Source: Planctomycetota bacterium
GTDB lineage: Bacteria; Planctomycetota; Phycisphaerae; Sedimentisphaerales; UBA12454
Length of the DNA: 38,987 nt
Direction of reading: 5' to 3'
Assembly: GCA_022705345.1 (NCBI GenBank)
Contig: JAKJEQ010000007.1
Coordinates: forward strand, 1-38,987
Shown: piece by piece, positions 14,652-23,427 of the stretch
How positions within the stretch are numbered: the stretch's first letter is position 1
How the letters are laid out: each line of letters starts with the position of its first letter
Made by a program: the position numbers and the translations under genes
The notes under the pieces: generated by a model
Told to the model about the DNA's origin: nothing
Databases searched by the model: none
The model's input: the letters and a program-made list of their open reading frames with translations, nothing else

Positions 14652-17100
14652 ATGCCGATGGTTTTCGATTTTTGGAGCAGAAATCGCCCATAAGCTGCAT
14701 CGCGACATTCAGTTTTTCGCTTGAGCCGTCAAGATCGGCATACGCCTCGACAAGCTTGACCAAATCCGGGTCAGCAGGACTGTTGCCAAGATGATGAGCG
14801 GCGTTTACGATACCTGCATCGAGTCCATATCTCATCGCCACCTCGACATAAGCTCTTGTTACGCCGATTTTACGCGCGGGCAAATCACGGACGCTGTTAG
14901 TTACGCCGAGTGAGAAATGACAATTCTTCAGCAGCGGATCCGTTTTGATTCGCTTGATTGTATTAAATGTTCGATATGTGTATCCGGGAACGCCGGGCTG
15001 CATCGGCATATCAATCGCAAGCGGGAACACTGTGGAATCGAAGAAAATTTCTTCGGCCTTGAAACCGTGTTTCATCGCGGCATCATAAAGGGTTTTAGCC
15101 AGATTATACAAATCATCGACAGTGTCGGTGGCTGCTTTTGCCTCGCTGATGAGCAGGCCGATGAATTTAAAATCATAGTGTTTTTTCAGGGGCATCATAT
15201 TATCCATCGTGTAAACCTTAATGGAGTTGACCAGCGGCGGCTGAACTTTCTCGCTGGTATCATACCATTCTTTAAGGCCTGCAATCAGAACATTATCGTC
15301 GCTGCTGTCAACGCAAACCGGAACGCCCCTGCCGAACTTTCGGACGAGCTTTACATATTCCTTCATAAGTTTGACCGCAAGAGCCGGGTCGGTTTCTCCG
15401 AACTGGTCGATGTTGACTGCAATATAATCTGCGCCGTCAGCGGCCTGCGATTCGATCAGGGCTAATATGTATTGCAGTTCAGGGCTGTCTTTGCTGAAAC
15501 AATCGTCGCCGAGTTCGAGAAGCTGTTTCATAACCATGCCTGTTTTCGGAATCGAAGCGTGAATTGCTTCGCCAATGTTAAAGATCGCGTTTTTCATTGT
15601 ATGGTCCCTGCCAAAAAGATAATTCGGTATAGAAGCCGAATGCTCGAGAGCGGGAATGCGGGGCTTGTTAATTGTTTTGCGCAATTTTTCAATTCCGCCC
15701 TTTTCGCTTCCGGCCGCTTTGTAGATTCTATCTCCGATACAGATTCTGTCGAGATTATTTCCGCATTTTCCATCGGCAGTCGAGTCGCCGCAGGGAGCGT
15801 TGTCCATTCCTTTTTCGCAGCCGCCGATTGTGCAAAGGCCGAAATTCTCGGGCAGATAGCAATCGCCGCACTCTTCGCAATCGAACAGGCAGTATTTCAT
15901 CGGTTTTTCGAGCATAAAGAAGCTTTTGTAGAAAAAGCCCTTGTTTTTATCCACGCCGAAAAACTTCATTACTTTTTTGAAAGCGTGAAAACCTTTGTGC
16001 TCGGGGTCAAGAATTGACCAGTGCATAAAGTTAAAGAATCGATGAGCGTTTGTTTTTGGATAATCAGAAAGTCTTGTCTTATTTCCCGCATCATCATACA
16101 GATAGAATGGCCTTCTTGCGGGCCAGCAAAGATTATCTTTGTACTTTTCCCAATCGCTGCCGATTTCGGCCGCTCGTTTGAGAATCTTTATGAACATTTC
16201 GTAATCGTGAACGCCGCCGACATCTGCGCCTGCGGCACCGATAGATTTGTACATCGCGATTTGCTGGGCGGCTCGTTCGATATGTTCATTGAGTGATTCG
16301 GAATAAACTTTGGCAAGCAGTTCATCACTGACAAAACAGCCGGGCAGTTTTATATCGTGCATCAAACGAGGAGCGGGTGTGATTGTGCTTAGAAGGTAAA
16401 CATTTCCGAGCACGGGCACATTAATATTATTCTCTTTAAGATAGCGCATCAGCTCTACCGACTTTTTCCAGTCCCAGCCGACCTGGGTAATCAGGAATTT
16501 TGCGCCGCGGGCAACTTTTTTCTCCATTTTAAAATACTGCTGCATCTGTGATTCTTCATTATATTTGAAGGGGGAAACAGCGGCGCCCGCGTAAAACAGC
16601 TTTGCGGCGGCGAGATTTTCCGGCTTTGCCGAAAGATAGGCATCATTATTGATGCGGCTAATTTTATCGAGCAGGCCGATGGATTCCAATTCGAACACGC
16701 CTTTGGATACTGCCGGTTTGTCGCCGGTCAGAGCAAGAACGCTTTCGACTCCGGCCGCGCGATGTGCGGCAAGAAGGCTTGTCAACGCGTCGGCGTTCAA
16801 ATCCTTGCAGCTTATGTGAGGAATAAAATCGAGATCGCCGAGCAGATTTTTGCTAACGAGGAAGCGATGAACATCAGAAGGTTCGATGTTCGCGACCCCG
16901 CCGGGACTTTGGGGATTTGTAATGCCGACAAAATTAAAGCCTGCCGGGATGTCTTTTCCGCCTCCGGCGTTAAACGCCGTTAGAAATTTTTGGATCGGAG
17001 CGAAACTAAAATTCGGGCCGCCTACAAGCTCTGCCACAATGGCAAAACCATCTCTATTTTTTAATGCCTTACTTAATCTTTTTTTTGCCGGTGTTTGCAT
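14650..17100 (-). CDS. Methylenetetrahydrofolate reductase fused to MTHFR_C domain and pterin-binding methyltransferase-like domain
   Basis: An 816-residue three-part C1 protein. Residues about 1-300 are a MetF-type TIM barrel (5,10-methylene-THF reduction), with an expected FAD and folate site (VLALTGD segment). Residues about 370-480 are a cysteine-rich MTHFR_C domain starting with CLFDCEECGDC near residue 402, as in MetV, the zinc-containing partner of MetF in acetogens. Residues about 505-816 resemble a pterin-binding methyltransferase barrel (AcsE/MetH-like), with SDSS/VDSSD, NSIKVY, FSLGVTNSVRDLPARK and a LDAGIVNAAH strand. Together these are consecutive steps: methylene-THF to methyl-THF, then methyl transfer to a corrinoid protein. 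Start at the ATG 17100 with AAGGA upstream. Whether it serves methionine synthesis or a Wood-Ljungdahl-like branch cannot be told here. Confidence 0.85.
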   Translation of the reverse strand: MQTPAKKRLSKALKNRDGFAIVAELVGGPNFSFAPIQKFLTAFNAGGGKDIPAGFNFVGITNPQSPGGVANIEPSDVHRFLVSKNLLGDLDFIPHISCKDLNADALTSLLAAHRAAGVESVLALTGDKPAVSKGVFELESIGLLDKISRINNDAYLSAKPENLAAAKLFYAGAAVSPFKYNEESQMQQYFKMEKKVARGAKFLITQVGWDWKKSVELMRYLKENNINVPVLGNVYLLSTITPAPRLMHDIKLPGCFVSDELLAKVYSESLNEHIERAAQQIAMYKSIGAAGADVGGVHDYEMFIKILKRAAEIGSDWEKYKDNLCWPARRPFYLYDDAGNKTRLSDYPKTNAHRFFNFMHWSILDPEHKGFHAFKKVMKFFGVDKNKGFFYKSFFMLEKPMKYCLFDCEECGDCYLPENFGLCTIGGCEKGMDNAPCGDSTADGKCGNNLDRICIGDRIYKAAGSEKGGIEKLRKTINKPRIPALEHSASIPNYLFGRDHTMKNAIFNIGEAIHASIPKTGMVMKQLLELGDDCFSKDSPELQYILALIESQAADGADYIAVNIDQFGETDPALAVKLMKEYVKLVRKFGRGVPVCVDSSDDNVLIAGLKEWYDTSEKVQPPLVNSIKVYTMDNMMPLKKHYDFKFIGLLISEAKAATDTVDDLYNLAKTLYDAAMKHGFKAEEIFFDSTVFPLAIDMPMQPGVPGYTYRTFNTIKRIKTDPLLKNCHFSLGVTNSVRDLPARKIGVTRAYVEVAMRYGLDAGIVNAAHHLGNSPADPDLVKLVEAYADLDGSSEKLNVAMQLMGDFCSKNRKPSA

Positions 17101-17588
17101 TGGTCACATCCTTATTATTATACAACATACCTATAATAATAAATTTATGTTCTTAGGCTATATTATTTACTCCGCTTTTTTAACACAATTCTGCTGCCGA
17201 AAATCATAGTAAGAGGTGGTTTTGACAGCTTGATTTTGTGTGGATAACGTGTTGAAAACATAACATCGATGTTAAAATGAATACTCTGCACAAATAAGGG
17301 AAAATGCCGTAAAAATTAAAGACTTTTAGTGTCCTGCATATATCGGCAAAGAACTCAAATATTTTAGTTCCTAACTCTATTATTTACAGACGCTTAATTT
17401 CAGCAATTTATATACTTAAAACATCTGCTGTTAACAGGCAACTTTATATTTTTCCAGCTTATCAAATTTTATGCCAAAATTTGGAGTTTAGCCGTTTGGA
17501 GTATATAAGTGGAAAACTCACAATTTATTTTCGTTTATAGCCCATTAAAAACAAACAACTTATATATCGGACCTTGCAAAAATAATCT
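17101..17588. other. 488-bp non-coding gap
   Basis: No credible gene on either strand. It is AT-rich and contains a perfect 14-bp palindrome TAACATCGATGTTA (17261-17274), one consensus DnaA box (TGTGGATAA, 17239-17247), a TTGACA at 17222-17227 without a good -10, a 10-bp palindrome CTGTTAACAG (17428-17437) and an AT-rich CCAAAATTTGG. It also holds the unresolved promoter for the folate fusion gene and the 3' side of thiE. Confidence 0.7.
17261..17274. promoter_or_regulatory. Perfect 14-bp palindrome TAACATCGATGTTA
   Basis: It lies about 160 bp upstream of the minus-strand folate fusion gene, and so could be an operator for it, but no family of regulators is suggested by the sequence. Confidence 0.35.
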
Positions 17589-18635
17589 CTAAATATTTTT
17601 TAGAATCTTCTCTTTTAGCTTTTTACATAGACCTGCCGGGTCGTTCGAATCGCACACACATGAGGAGACAGCGATGCGTTTTGCTCCTGCGCGAAGTACA
17701 TCGTCAATGTTGTCCAAACTAATTCCGCCTATCGCAACTGCTTCAACATTTTTACCTTTCAAATATTCGGCAGCTTTTGAAACATAATCAAGAGCGCAAA
17801 TTTCAACCTGCTTCTTTGTGTTTGTGCAAAAAACCGAACCAATGCCGACATAATGAGGCTTTTGTGCAACAGCATTTGCAAGTTCGGCCATCGAATGAGT
17901 GCTGATTCCAATTATCAACGGCTTTAATTGCATTTTACGGATTTCATCGGCAGGCAAATCGTTTTGTCCGAGATGAACGCCGTCAGCATCGGCGGCGATG
18001 GCAATATCCGCCCTGTCGTTAATAATGCTGATAACATTATTCTGCTTACAGATATGGACAAATTCCCGCGCAAGCGGCAAAAGTTCAGAATCAGACATCT
18101 CTTTGGCTCTTAATTGGATGCAATCCGCTCCGCCGACTGCACAACTTTGCGCGATTTTCAGTGGATCGGTTCCTTTTTGAACTGTTATAATGCAGTATAG
18201 TCTTGTCTTTTTAAATTTTATGGCCGGAAAGCCGATGATCGAAATATTCTTTTCGAGCGTGTAGCAATCATATCGCAATTTTTCGAATTCGCCTGCAAGC
18301 TCGGAGTTGGTAACAGATATCGCTTCGCTAATCGCCCGAAGCGCTTCGGTAGTTCTTCCCAGCCCTGCGGTTACGCAATCTTCGAGGCTTTGGCGTTTCA
18401 TCTGCCCGGCAACATGCATACCGCAGCCTACATCGTTTTCTGTATCACGGGAAGAAATAAGTTTTTGCATGTCTAATATCGCAACGGCCGAGCTTAATCG
18501 ATGGCGGAACTCTTTACATTCAGCCGCCAATTGCTCATTGTCCAGAGCAAACCGGCAGAATTCCTCCGTAATGCGCAAGCCTTCGCGCGCACGGTTGTAA
18601 TTGGCATCAACAATTCTGTAAATCGCCCTGTTCAT
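17589..18635 (-). CDS. thiE: ThiD2-ThiE fusion: HMP-P kinase-like domain plus thiamine-phosphate synthase
   Basis: A 348-residue thiamine-synthesis enzyme. The N-terminal domain (about 1-145; IVDANYNRAREGLRITEEFC, KEFRHRL, DCVTAGLGRTTEALRAI) is of the ThiD2 type, reported as a monofunctional hydroxymethylpyrimidine-phosphate kinase in relatives. The C-terminal TIM barrel (about 150-348) is ThiE, which joins HMP-PP and thiazole phosphate; its motifs are GGADCIQLRAKE, INDRADIAIAADADGVHLGQNDLP, GIGSVFCTNTK and AIGGI. The ATG at 18635 is chosen because homologues begin with this M-N-R-A-I-Y-R-I-V-D-A-N leader; the frame extends to 18770 over the ackA promoter and start. No TPP riboswitch is visible in the 115-bp upstream gap. 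Confidence 0.9.
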   Translation of the reverse strand: MNRAIYRIVDANYNRAREGLRITEEFCRFALDNEQLAAECKEFRHRLSSAVAILDMQKLISSRDTENDVGCGMHVAGQMKRQSLEDCVTAGLGRTTEALRAISEAISVTNSELAGEFEKLRYDCYTLEKNISIIGFPAIKFKKTRLYCIITVQKGTDPLKIAQSCAVGGADCIQLRAKEMSDSELLPLAREFVHICKQNNVISIINDRADIAIAADADGVHLGQNDLPADEIRKMQLKPLIIGISTHSMAELANAVAQKPHYVGIGSVFCTNTKKQVEICALDYVSKAAEYLKGKNVEAVAIGGISLDNIDDVLRAGAKRIAVSSCVCDSNDPAGLCKKLKEKILKNI

Positions 18636-18684
18636 ATCACCACTGTAAATTGCAATTACCTTTGATACAAGGGAAAATTGATAA

Positions 18685-18712
18685 TTGACACACCGGCTTT
18701 TATCGCTATAAG
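18685..18712 (+). promoter_or_regulatory. Sigma-70-type promoter for ackA
   Basis: TTGACA, 16 bases, TATAAG. The start site would be near 18719, followed by AAAGGA at 18737-18742 and the GTG start at 18751. It lies in the gap divergent from thiE. Confidence 0.65.
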
Positions 18713-18750
18713 TGGTTATTTCATTTAAAATTATTAAAGGATAGCGTACA

Positions 18751-19941
18751 GTGAAAATTCTCGTAATCAACGCAGGCAGCAGTTCGATTAAGTATCAATT
18801 ATTCGAAATGCCCGCCGAGAAAGTACTTGCGAAGGGACTTTTGGAAAAAATCGGTGAGGAAACATCAAAACTCACTCACACATCGGACACAAAAGAACAT
18901 AAAATTGAAAAACGAGCAGCCGACCACGCCGCTGGAATGAAATTAATTCTCGATGCACTCGTTGACCCAACTGTCGGAGTTATCAAAGATATTTCGGAAA
19001 TCAACGCAGTCGGGCACAGGGTCGTTCACGGTGGTGAAGAATTTACCGATTCGTGCATTATTAACGAGCATGTGATCGGCTCGATTGAAAGATTCGCAGA
19101 CCTTGCGCCTCTTCATAACCCGCCGAACCTTACGGGAATCAAAGCCGCTCAAACGGCACTTCCAGGCGTTCCGCAGGCGGCTTGTTTCGATACGGCTTTT
19201 CATACGTCTCTTCCGCAAACCGCGTTTATCTATGCGTTACCCTATGAAATATATGAAAAGTACCGGGTGAGAAAATACGGTTTTCACGGAACGAGCCATA
19301 AATATGTTGCCCAGCGCGGCGCGGTTCTTTTGGGCAAGAGAACCGATAAGGCGAACCTTATTACCTGCCATCTCGGCAACGGCTGTTCGATGGCCGCAGT
19401 TAAAGAAGGCAAAAGCGTCGATACATCGATGGGTCTGACTCCTCTTGAGGGGCTTGTTATGGGAACGCGAACCGGAGATTTCGACCCTGCGATTCTGTTT
19501 TATCTTTCCGACAAAGGCTACAGCGTCAACGACTTAAACAAGATGTGCAATAAGGCAAGTGGACTGCTGGGTATCTCAGGCGTTTCGAATGATATGAGAA
19601 ACCTTCGCGCACAGGCGGACGCCGGCAATAAACGGGCACAGCTTGCGATCGATATTTTCTGCTATAGAATCAAAAGATACATAGGCGCTTATACAGCGGT
19701 AGTCGGCAGACTTGACGCGATAGTCTTTACGGGGGGCATAGGCGAAAACGCACCCGATGTCAGGTTTCAATCTTGCGGCGGTTTGGAACAAATCGGCGTC
19801 GATATAGACGCGGAACTGAACAAAAATACAATCCGCAAAGAAGGAACTATCAGCACGGCAGATTCGAGAGTGAAAGTATTTGTTATTCCGACAAATGAAG
19901 AGCTTGCGATAGCTCAAGATACGTTTGTTTTGACAAAATAA
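18751..19941 (+). CDS. ackA: Acetate kinase
   Basis: A 396-residue cytoplasmic kinase making ATP from acetyl phosphate, or acetyl phosphate from acetate. The ASKHA-fold motifs are all present: INAGSSSIKY at the N-terminus, GHRVVHGG, LAPLHNP, CFDTAFH, YGFHGTSH, CHLGNGCS, DTSMGLTPLEGLVMGTRTGD and FTGGIGENA. Full family length. The start is GTG with AAAGGA nine bases upstream, behind a strong promoter match. No phosphotransacetylase gene is adjacent. In a fermenting host it would yield ATP at the last step of acetate formation, consistent with the glycolytic and pentose-phosphate genes in this window. Confidence 0.97.
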   Translation: MKILVINAGSSSIKYQLFEMPAEKVLAKGLLEKIGEETSKLTHTSDTKEHKIEKRAADHAAGMKLILDALVDPTVGVIKDISEINAVGHRVVHGGEEFTDSCIINEHVIGSIERFADLAPLHNPPNLTGIKAAQTALPGVPQAACFDTAFHTSLPQTAFIYALPYEIYEKYRVRKYGFHGTSHKYVAQRGAVLLGKRTDKANLITCHLGNGCSMAAVKEGKSVDTSMGLTPLEGLVMGTRTGDFDPAILFYLSDKGYSVNDLNKMCNKASGLLGISGVSNDMRNLRAQADAGNKRAQLAIDIFCYRIKRYIGAYTAVVGRLDAIVFTGGIGENAPDVRFQSCGGLEQIGVDIDAELNKNTIRKEGTISTADSRVKVFVIPTNEELAIAQDTFVLTK

Positions 19942-19947
19942 CCGTAG

Positions 19948-19980
19948 TTAGTTCTGCCGATTTATTCGGCGGGTTCGTAA
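19948..19980. repeat. GATTTATT hairpin repeat, copy 1 (intergenic)
   Basis: TTAG, then GCCGA-TTTAT-TCGGC as a 5-bp hairpin, then GGGTTCGTAA. It is related to the copies at 27335-27373 and 31491-31528 by the shared TTAG start, GATTTATT core, G-rich right arm and GTTyGT end. It sits seven bases after the ackA stop and runs into the Shine-Dalgarno sequence of the next gene. Confidence 0.6.
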
Positions 19981-19993
19981 AAAGGAGACAGAT

Positions 19994-20632
19994 ATGAAAA
20001 AGGCTGTTATAGTTTTGATTGCGCTATTTTTCATCGGAGGCTGCGACAGCGTTTATTACGGGACACTTGAAAAATTCGGCAAACATAAACGCGACATCCT
20101 CGTTGATCGTGTTGAAGATGCCCGCGATTCGCAGGAGCAGACAAAAGAGCAGTTCGCATCGGCACTGGAGAAATTCAAGAGCGTTGTGAACGTGCCGACA
20201 GGAAAACTCCAGGAAAAATATGATACGCTCAAATCGGAGTTCGACGAGAGCGAAGCAAAAGCCGAGGCGGTAAAAAATCGAATTGATGCCGTTGAGGAAG
20301 TCGCTCAGGACCTTTTCGCTGAATGGAAAGACGAGCTTGAACAGTATAAAAATCGCGAACTGAAGGCATCGAGCCAAAAGCAGCTTGATGAAACACGCAA
20401 GAGATATAAAGAAATGATCGGCGCAATGAAAAGAGCGGAAAGTAAAATCGAGCCGGTGCTCTCAGCCTTTCGCGACCAGGTACTATTTTTAAAACATAAC
20501 TTAAACGCCCAGGCCATCGCTTCGCTGCAAACAGAAGTTGCGACAATGGAAACGGATATAGAGCAGTTGATTGCAGAAATGGAAAAATCAATCGCCGAAG
20601 CCGACAGCTTCATTAAAAATATGAAAGAGTAA
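19994..20632 (+). CDS. DUF2959 family lipoprotein
   Basis: A 212-residue lipoprotein. The short signal sequence ends in the lipobox FIGGC with Cys17 as acceptor. The mature protein begins with the DUF2959 hallmark YYGTLEKFGKHKRDILVDRVEDARDSQ (given here in two parts: YYGTLEKFGKHKR, DILVDRVEDARDSQ) and is otherwise a long alpha-helical, heptad-rich rod, probably a coiled coil in the periplasm. The family has no established function. The start ATG has a strong AAAGGAGA eight bases upstream. It may be co-transcribed with ackA, 52 bp upstream, although a hairpin repeat lies between them, and with the small membrane protein that starts nine bases downstream. Confidence 0.85.
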   Translation: MKKAVIVLIALFFIGGCDSVYYGTLEKFGKHKRDILVDRVEDARDSQEQTKEQFASALEKFKSVVNVPTGKLQEKYDTLKSEFDESEAKAEAVKNRIDAVEEVAQDLFAEWKDELEQYKNRELKASSQKQLDETRKRYKEMIGAMKRAESKIEPVLSAFRDQVLFLKHNLNAQAIASLQTEVATMETDIEQLIAEMEKSIAEADSFIKNMKE

Positions 20633-20641
20633 AATTTTTGA

Positions 20642-21214
20642 ATGGATAATAACTGTATTTTTACGGTTGTTCCTTCCAAATGGCTGCGTCATTATGAATA
20701 TTTTCTTTTGGCCTGTACGCTTATATTCTTACTTTATCTTATTTATCTAATAACCCCGACTTTATTTAATTCATTAAAACTCGCATATACAAGCAATGTA
20801 TGGCCAATTTCGGATTTATTGCTTTTGCTTTTTTTCGTTCTATTAATCTCATTTCTATTTGTTAGAATTAAATTTTTCCTGCTTGCACTGCCTCTTTATA
20901 AAACCAATATCGAATTTTTTAATGATTCCATAGTTTTCACAAAAAAAAGTTTCAAATATAAAGTCAGCAAGCCTGATATAAAGTACATATTCGCATGGAA
21001 GAGAAAAACCTCGATCATATTTCAAAACGAACAACTCTATTATTTCGTTTTTTCTGAAAGCATTTACGGAAGCAAACAATTGAATTGCATCAATGGATAT
21101 TTTAAAACCTCGAATGTATATTTTAATGATAAAAAGCAAATTAAAAAGATAATGAAAGATAATAATCTGCAAAAGTCCCGCAACTATTTACCGTGTTTTC
21201 GCAGGTGGATTTGA
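20642..21214 (+). CDS. Hypothetical two-TM membrane protein (YcxB-like architecture)
   Basis: A 190-residue protein with two hydrophobic helices (about 19-43 and 57-80) followed by a compact soluble domain of mostly beta strands (IEFFNDSIVFTKKSFKYKVSK, then IKYIFAWKRKTSIIFQNEQLYYFV), an arrangement like YcxB-type proteins with a PH-like domain. I infer only the architecture, not a function. It starts nine bases after the DUF2959 stop, so co-transcription is likely. The ATG lacks a clear ribosome-binding site. Its last 31 bases overlap the 3' end of the convergent mnmG gene. Base composition is notably AT-rich. Confidence 0.6.
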   Translation: MDNNCIFTVVPSKWLRHYEYFLLACTLIFLLYLIYLITPTLFNSLKLAYTSNVWPISDLLLLLFFVLLISFLFVRIKFFLLALPLYKTNIEFFNDSIVFTKKSFKYKVSKPDIKYIFAWKRKTSIIFQNEQLYYFVFSESIYGSKQLNCINGYFKTSNVYFNDKKQIKKIMKDNNLQKSRNYLPCFRRWI

Positions 21215-22986
21215 ATAATCATAATATCAGCGGGGGTGATTCCGCCGATTCGGCCGGCCTGGCCGAGTGTCGCGGGTTTGAATTTCTTAAGCTTTTCTTT
21301 TGCCTCGGCGCGGAGATGATCGACTTTATCATAATCAAGCGATTCCGGCAGTTTCAGCTTTTCGCTTTTTTGATATTGAGCGATTGCCTTTTCCTCTTTT
21401 ATAAGATAGCCTTCGTATTTAGCGTCGGTCAACACGCTTTCAATTACATTTTCTGAAAAATCTGAAACTGGGATTTCAGATTTGATCGCTTGCTGGGGCT
21501 GTTTGAGATGTTCCCAAAGCGATTTTCCTTCTTTGCGATTGGCTTTCAAAAATTCAATAAGCGCTTTTATCTGTTCCTGTTTTTGCAGAAATTTTTTCCA
21601 GCGTTTATCATCTACAAGCCCGATGTCTCGTCCGATTCGTGTAAGTCTGGTGTCAGCGTTATCGCTCCGCAGGCTCATTCGCCATTCAGCGCGGGAAGTG
21701 AACATCCTGTACGGCTCGTCGATTTCTCTCGTCAGTAAATCATCAACCATTACGCCGATATACGCCTGGTCTCGCCGAAGAACCAGCGGCTCTTTTCCGT
21801 CGAGCATTCGCGCTGCGTTAATCCCGGCCATAATTCCCTGACCGGCGGCCTCTTCGTAACCGCTCGTTCCGTTAATTTGCCCGGCAAGGAAAAGGCCCTT
21901 GATTTTTCTCGTTTCGAGGCTTGGCTTTAATTGTATCGCGGGACAATAATCATATTCGATCGCATAAGCGTAATGAATAATCTTTGCGTTTTCAGTGCCG
22001 GCCATCAGTTTTATCATCTGCTCCTGAACATCTTCGGGCACAGAAGTGCTGATTCCGTTGCAGTAAATCGTTCGGCACTCTTCATCTTCAGGCTCAAGGA
22101 AAACCTGGTGACGGGTCTTATCGGAAAATCGCAGAATTTTCGTTTCGATACTCGGACAGTACCGCGGGCCGGTTGTTTTTATTTGACCGGTATAAAGCGG
22201 GGCACGATCCATATTATCAATCAGGAGTTTATGAATTTTTTCGTTGGTGTAAGTTATCCAGCATGGAATTTGTTTGCGCGTAATCGAATCAGTCAGAAAC
22301 GAAAACGGCGACGGCTTTTCATCGCCATGCTGAATTTGCGTTTTATCGTAGTCGATTGTTTTGGCATCAAGTCTTGCCGGTGTTCCGGTTTTAAGTCTTA
22401 AAACCTCAAGCCCCAATTTCCGCAGGCTGTCTGATAATTCATTAGCCGCCGGTTCGTCGAGTCTTCCGCCGGGCCATTGTTTTGTGCCAGTGTGCATTAC
22501 GCCTTTAAGAAATGTTCCGGTAGTTACAATTACCGCAGCGGCGGTGAAGATTCTGCCGTCAGTGCATTTGATGCCTATCACCTGATTATCTTCGACGAGA
22601 ATTTCAGCGACGAGTCCTTCGGTGATTGTCAGGTTTTCAGTTTGTTCGAGCAGCCTGCGAATACACGCAGAATATTTATATTTATCGATTTGAGCGCGGG
22701 GGGATTGAACCGCGGCGCCTTTTGAGCGATTGAGAAGTCTGAACTGAATTCCCGTTTCGTCTGTTGCGATTCCCATCAGTCCGCCGAGGGCATCTACTTC
22801 TTTTACGATTTGCCCTTTAGCGATTCCGCCGATAGCGGGGTTGCAGCTTGCTTTCGCGATTGTGTCTTTGCTGATGGTCAGCAGAAGAGTCTTTGCGCCG
22901 ATTTTCGCGGCGGCGTGCGCTGCTTCGGCCCCTGCGTGCCCTGCTCCTATAACTATACAATCAAATTTATTATTATTTTGTTCCAT
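21184..22986 (-). CDS. mnmG: tRNA uridine-5-carboxymethylaminomethyl(34) synthesis protein MnmG (GidA)
   Basis: A 600-residue FAD- and folate/NADH-dependent enzyme which, with MnmE, modifies the wobble uridine of several tRNAs. The FAD-binding G14-A-G16-H-A-G19-A-E-A lies at the N-terminus. Other signatures are SCNPAIGGIAKG, GTFLKGVMHTG, LKTGTPARLDAKTIDY, GPRYCPSIE, GLFLAGQINGTSGYEEAAGQG and the C-terminal GRIGGITPADIMIIQIHLRK, which belongs to the MnmE/tRNA-binding end. Two Cys residues (RCSC region and C near residue 277) lie where the family has catalytic cysteines, but I did not confirm them individually. Family length is normal (about 620). mnmE is not in the window. The ATG at 22986 lacks a strong Shine-Dalgarno sequence. 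Confidence 0.96.
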   Translation of the reverse strand: MEQNNNKFDCIVIGAGHAGAEAAHAAAKIGAKTLLLTISKDTIAKASCNPAIGGIAKGQIVKEVDALGGLMGIATDETGIQFRLLNRSKGAAVQSPRAQIDKYKYSACIRRLLEQTENLTITEGLVAEILVEDNQVIGIKCTDGRIFTAAAVIVTTGTFLKGVMHTGTKQWPGGRLDEPAANELSDSLRKLGLEVLRLKTGTPARLDAKTIDYDKTQIQHGDEKPSPFSFLTDSITRKQIPCWITYTNEKIHKLLIDNMDRAPLYTGQIKTTGPRYCPSIETKILRFSDKTRHQVFLEPEDEECRTIYCNGISTSVPEDVQEQMIKLMAGTENAKIIHYAYAIEYDYCPAIQLKPSLETRKIKGLFLAGQINGTSGYEEAAGQGIMAGINAARMLDGKEPLVLRRDQAYIGVMVDDLLTREIDEPYRMFTSRAEWRMSLRSDNADTRLTRIGRDIGLVDDKRWKKFLQKQEQIKALIEFLKANRKEGKSLWEHLKQPQQAIKSEIPVSDFSENVIESVLTDAKYEGYLIKEEKAIAQYQKSEKLKLPESLDYDKVDHLRAEAKEKLKKFKPATLGQAGRIGGITPADIMIIQIHLRKHGK

Positions 22987-23043
22987 TAATTAATAATTAG
23001 GTGATTAGTTAATATATTGGTGTAAATTCGTGTTCATTCGCGG

Positions 23044-23427
23044 TTAAATTTCAGTAATCGCAGTCGCCGAGGCCATCACAAAGTTGGCGGTATGACTGAT
23101 GCTCAAACTTATTTCCCCAATTTTCAATTCACTTGCGATTCGCTTCACTTCTCCGGTAAGCGTAACCATCGGTTGGCCGAGATGATTATTCACAACTTCG
23201 ATATCCGTCCATGCTATTTTGCCCCGCCAGCCGGTACCCAGAAGTTTAAGCACTGCTTCCTTGGCGGCGAACCTGCCTGAAAGTTTTTCAATTCTGTTTT
23301 TTACTCCGTCAGCCTGCTGTTGCTCGTCAGGCGTAAAGACCCTGTCCAGAAAATGACTGCCGTGCCGCTGGAGCATCTGCTCGATTCGGGGACAATCAAC
23401 TAAATCTATGCCGTGAAGAATTTTCAT
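23044..23427 (-). CDS. acpS: Holo-[acyl-carrier-protein] synthase
   Basis: A 127-residue phosphopantetheinyl transferase that activates ACP for fatty-acid synthesis. The conserved magnesium ligands are visible: D8 in HGIDLV and E57 in GRFAAKEAVLKLLGTG, with the family-typical ISLSISHTANFVMA at the end. The ATG overlaps the stop region of the upstream PPIase gene by four bases (ATGA), so the two are translationally coupled. Full length for the family. Confidence 0.95.
   Translation of the reverse strand: MKILHGIDLVDCPRIEQMLQRHGSHFLDRVFTPDEQQQADGVKNRIEKLSGRFAAKEAVLKLLGTGWRGKIAWTDIEVVNNHLGQPMVTLTGEVKRIASELKIGEISLSISHTANFVMASATAITEI

Noticed and set aside
14917-16017. Two adjacent 180-codon plus-strand frames
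   Set aside because: Both are antisense to the folate fusion gene, whose motifs are clear.
17239-17247. Perfect DnaA box TGTGGATAA, possible replication origin
   Set aside because: Only one box; no cluster, no AT-rich unwinding array, and no dnaA, dnaN or rpmH nearby. One 9-mer of this kind is not unexpected by chance in a window of this size.
18636-18750. TPP riboswitch ahead of thiE
   Set aside because: The conserved CTGAGA and downstream thi-box elements are absent from the short gap.
23000-23045. Segment ATTCGTGTTCATTCGCGGTT between mnmG and acpS
   Set aside because: It resembles short intergenic words I associate with many environmental genomes, but there is only one copy here and nothing shows a function.
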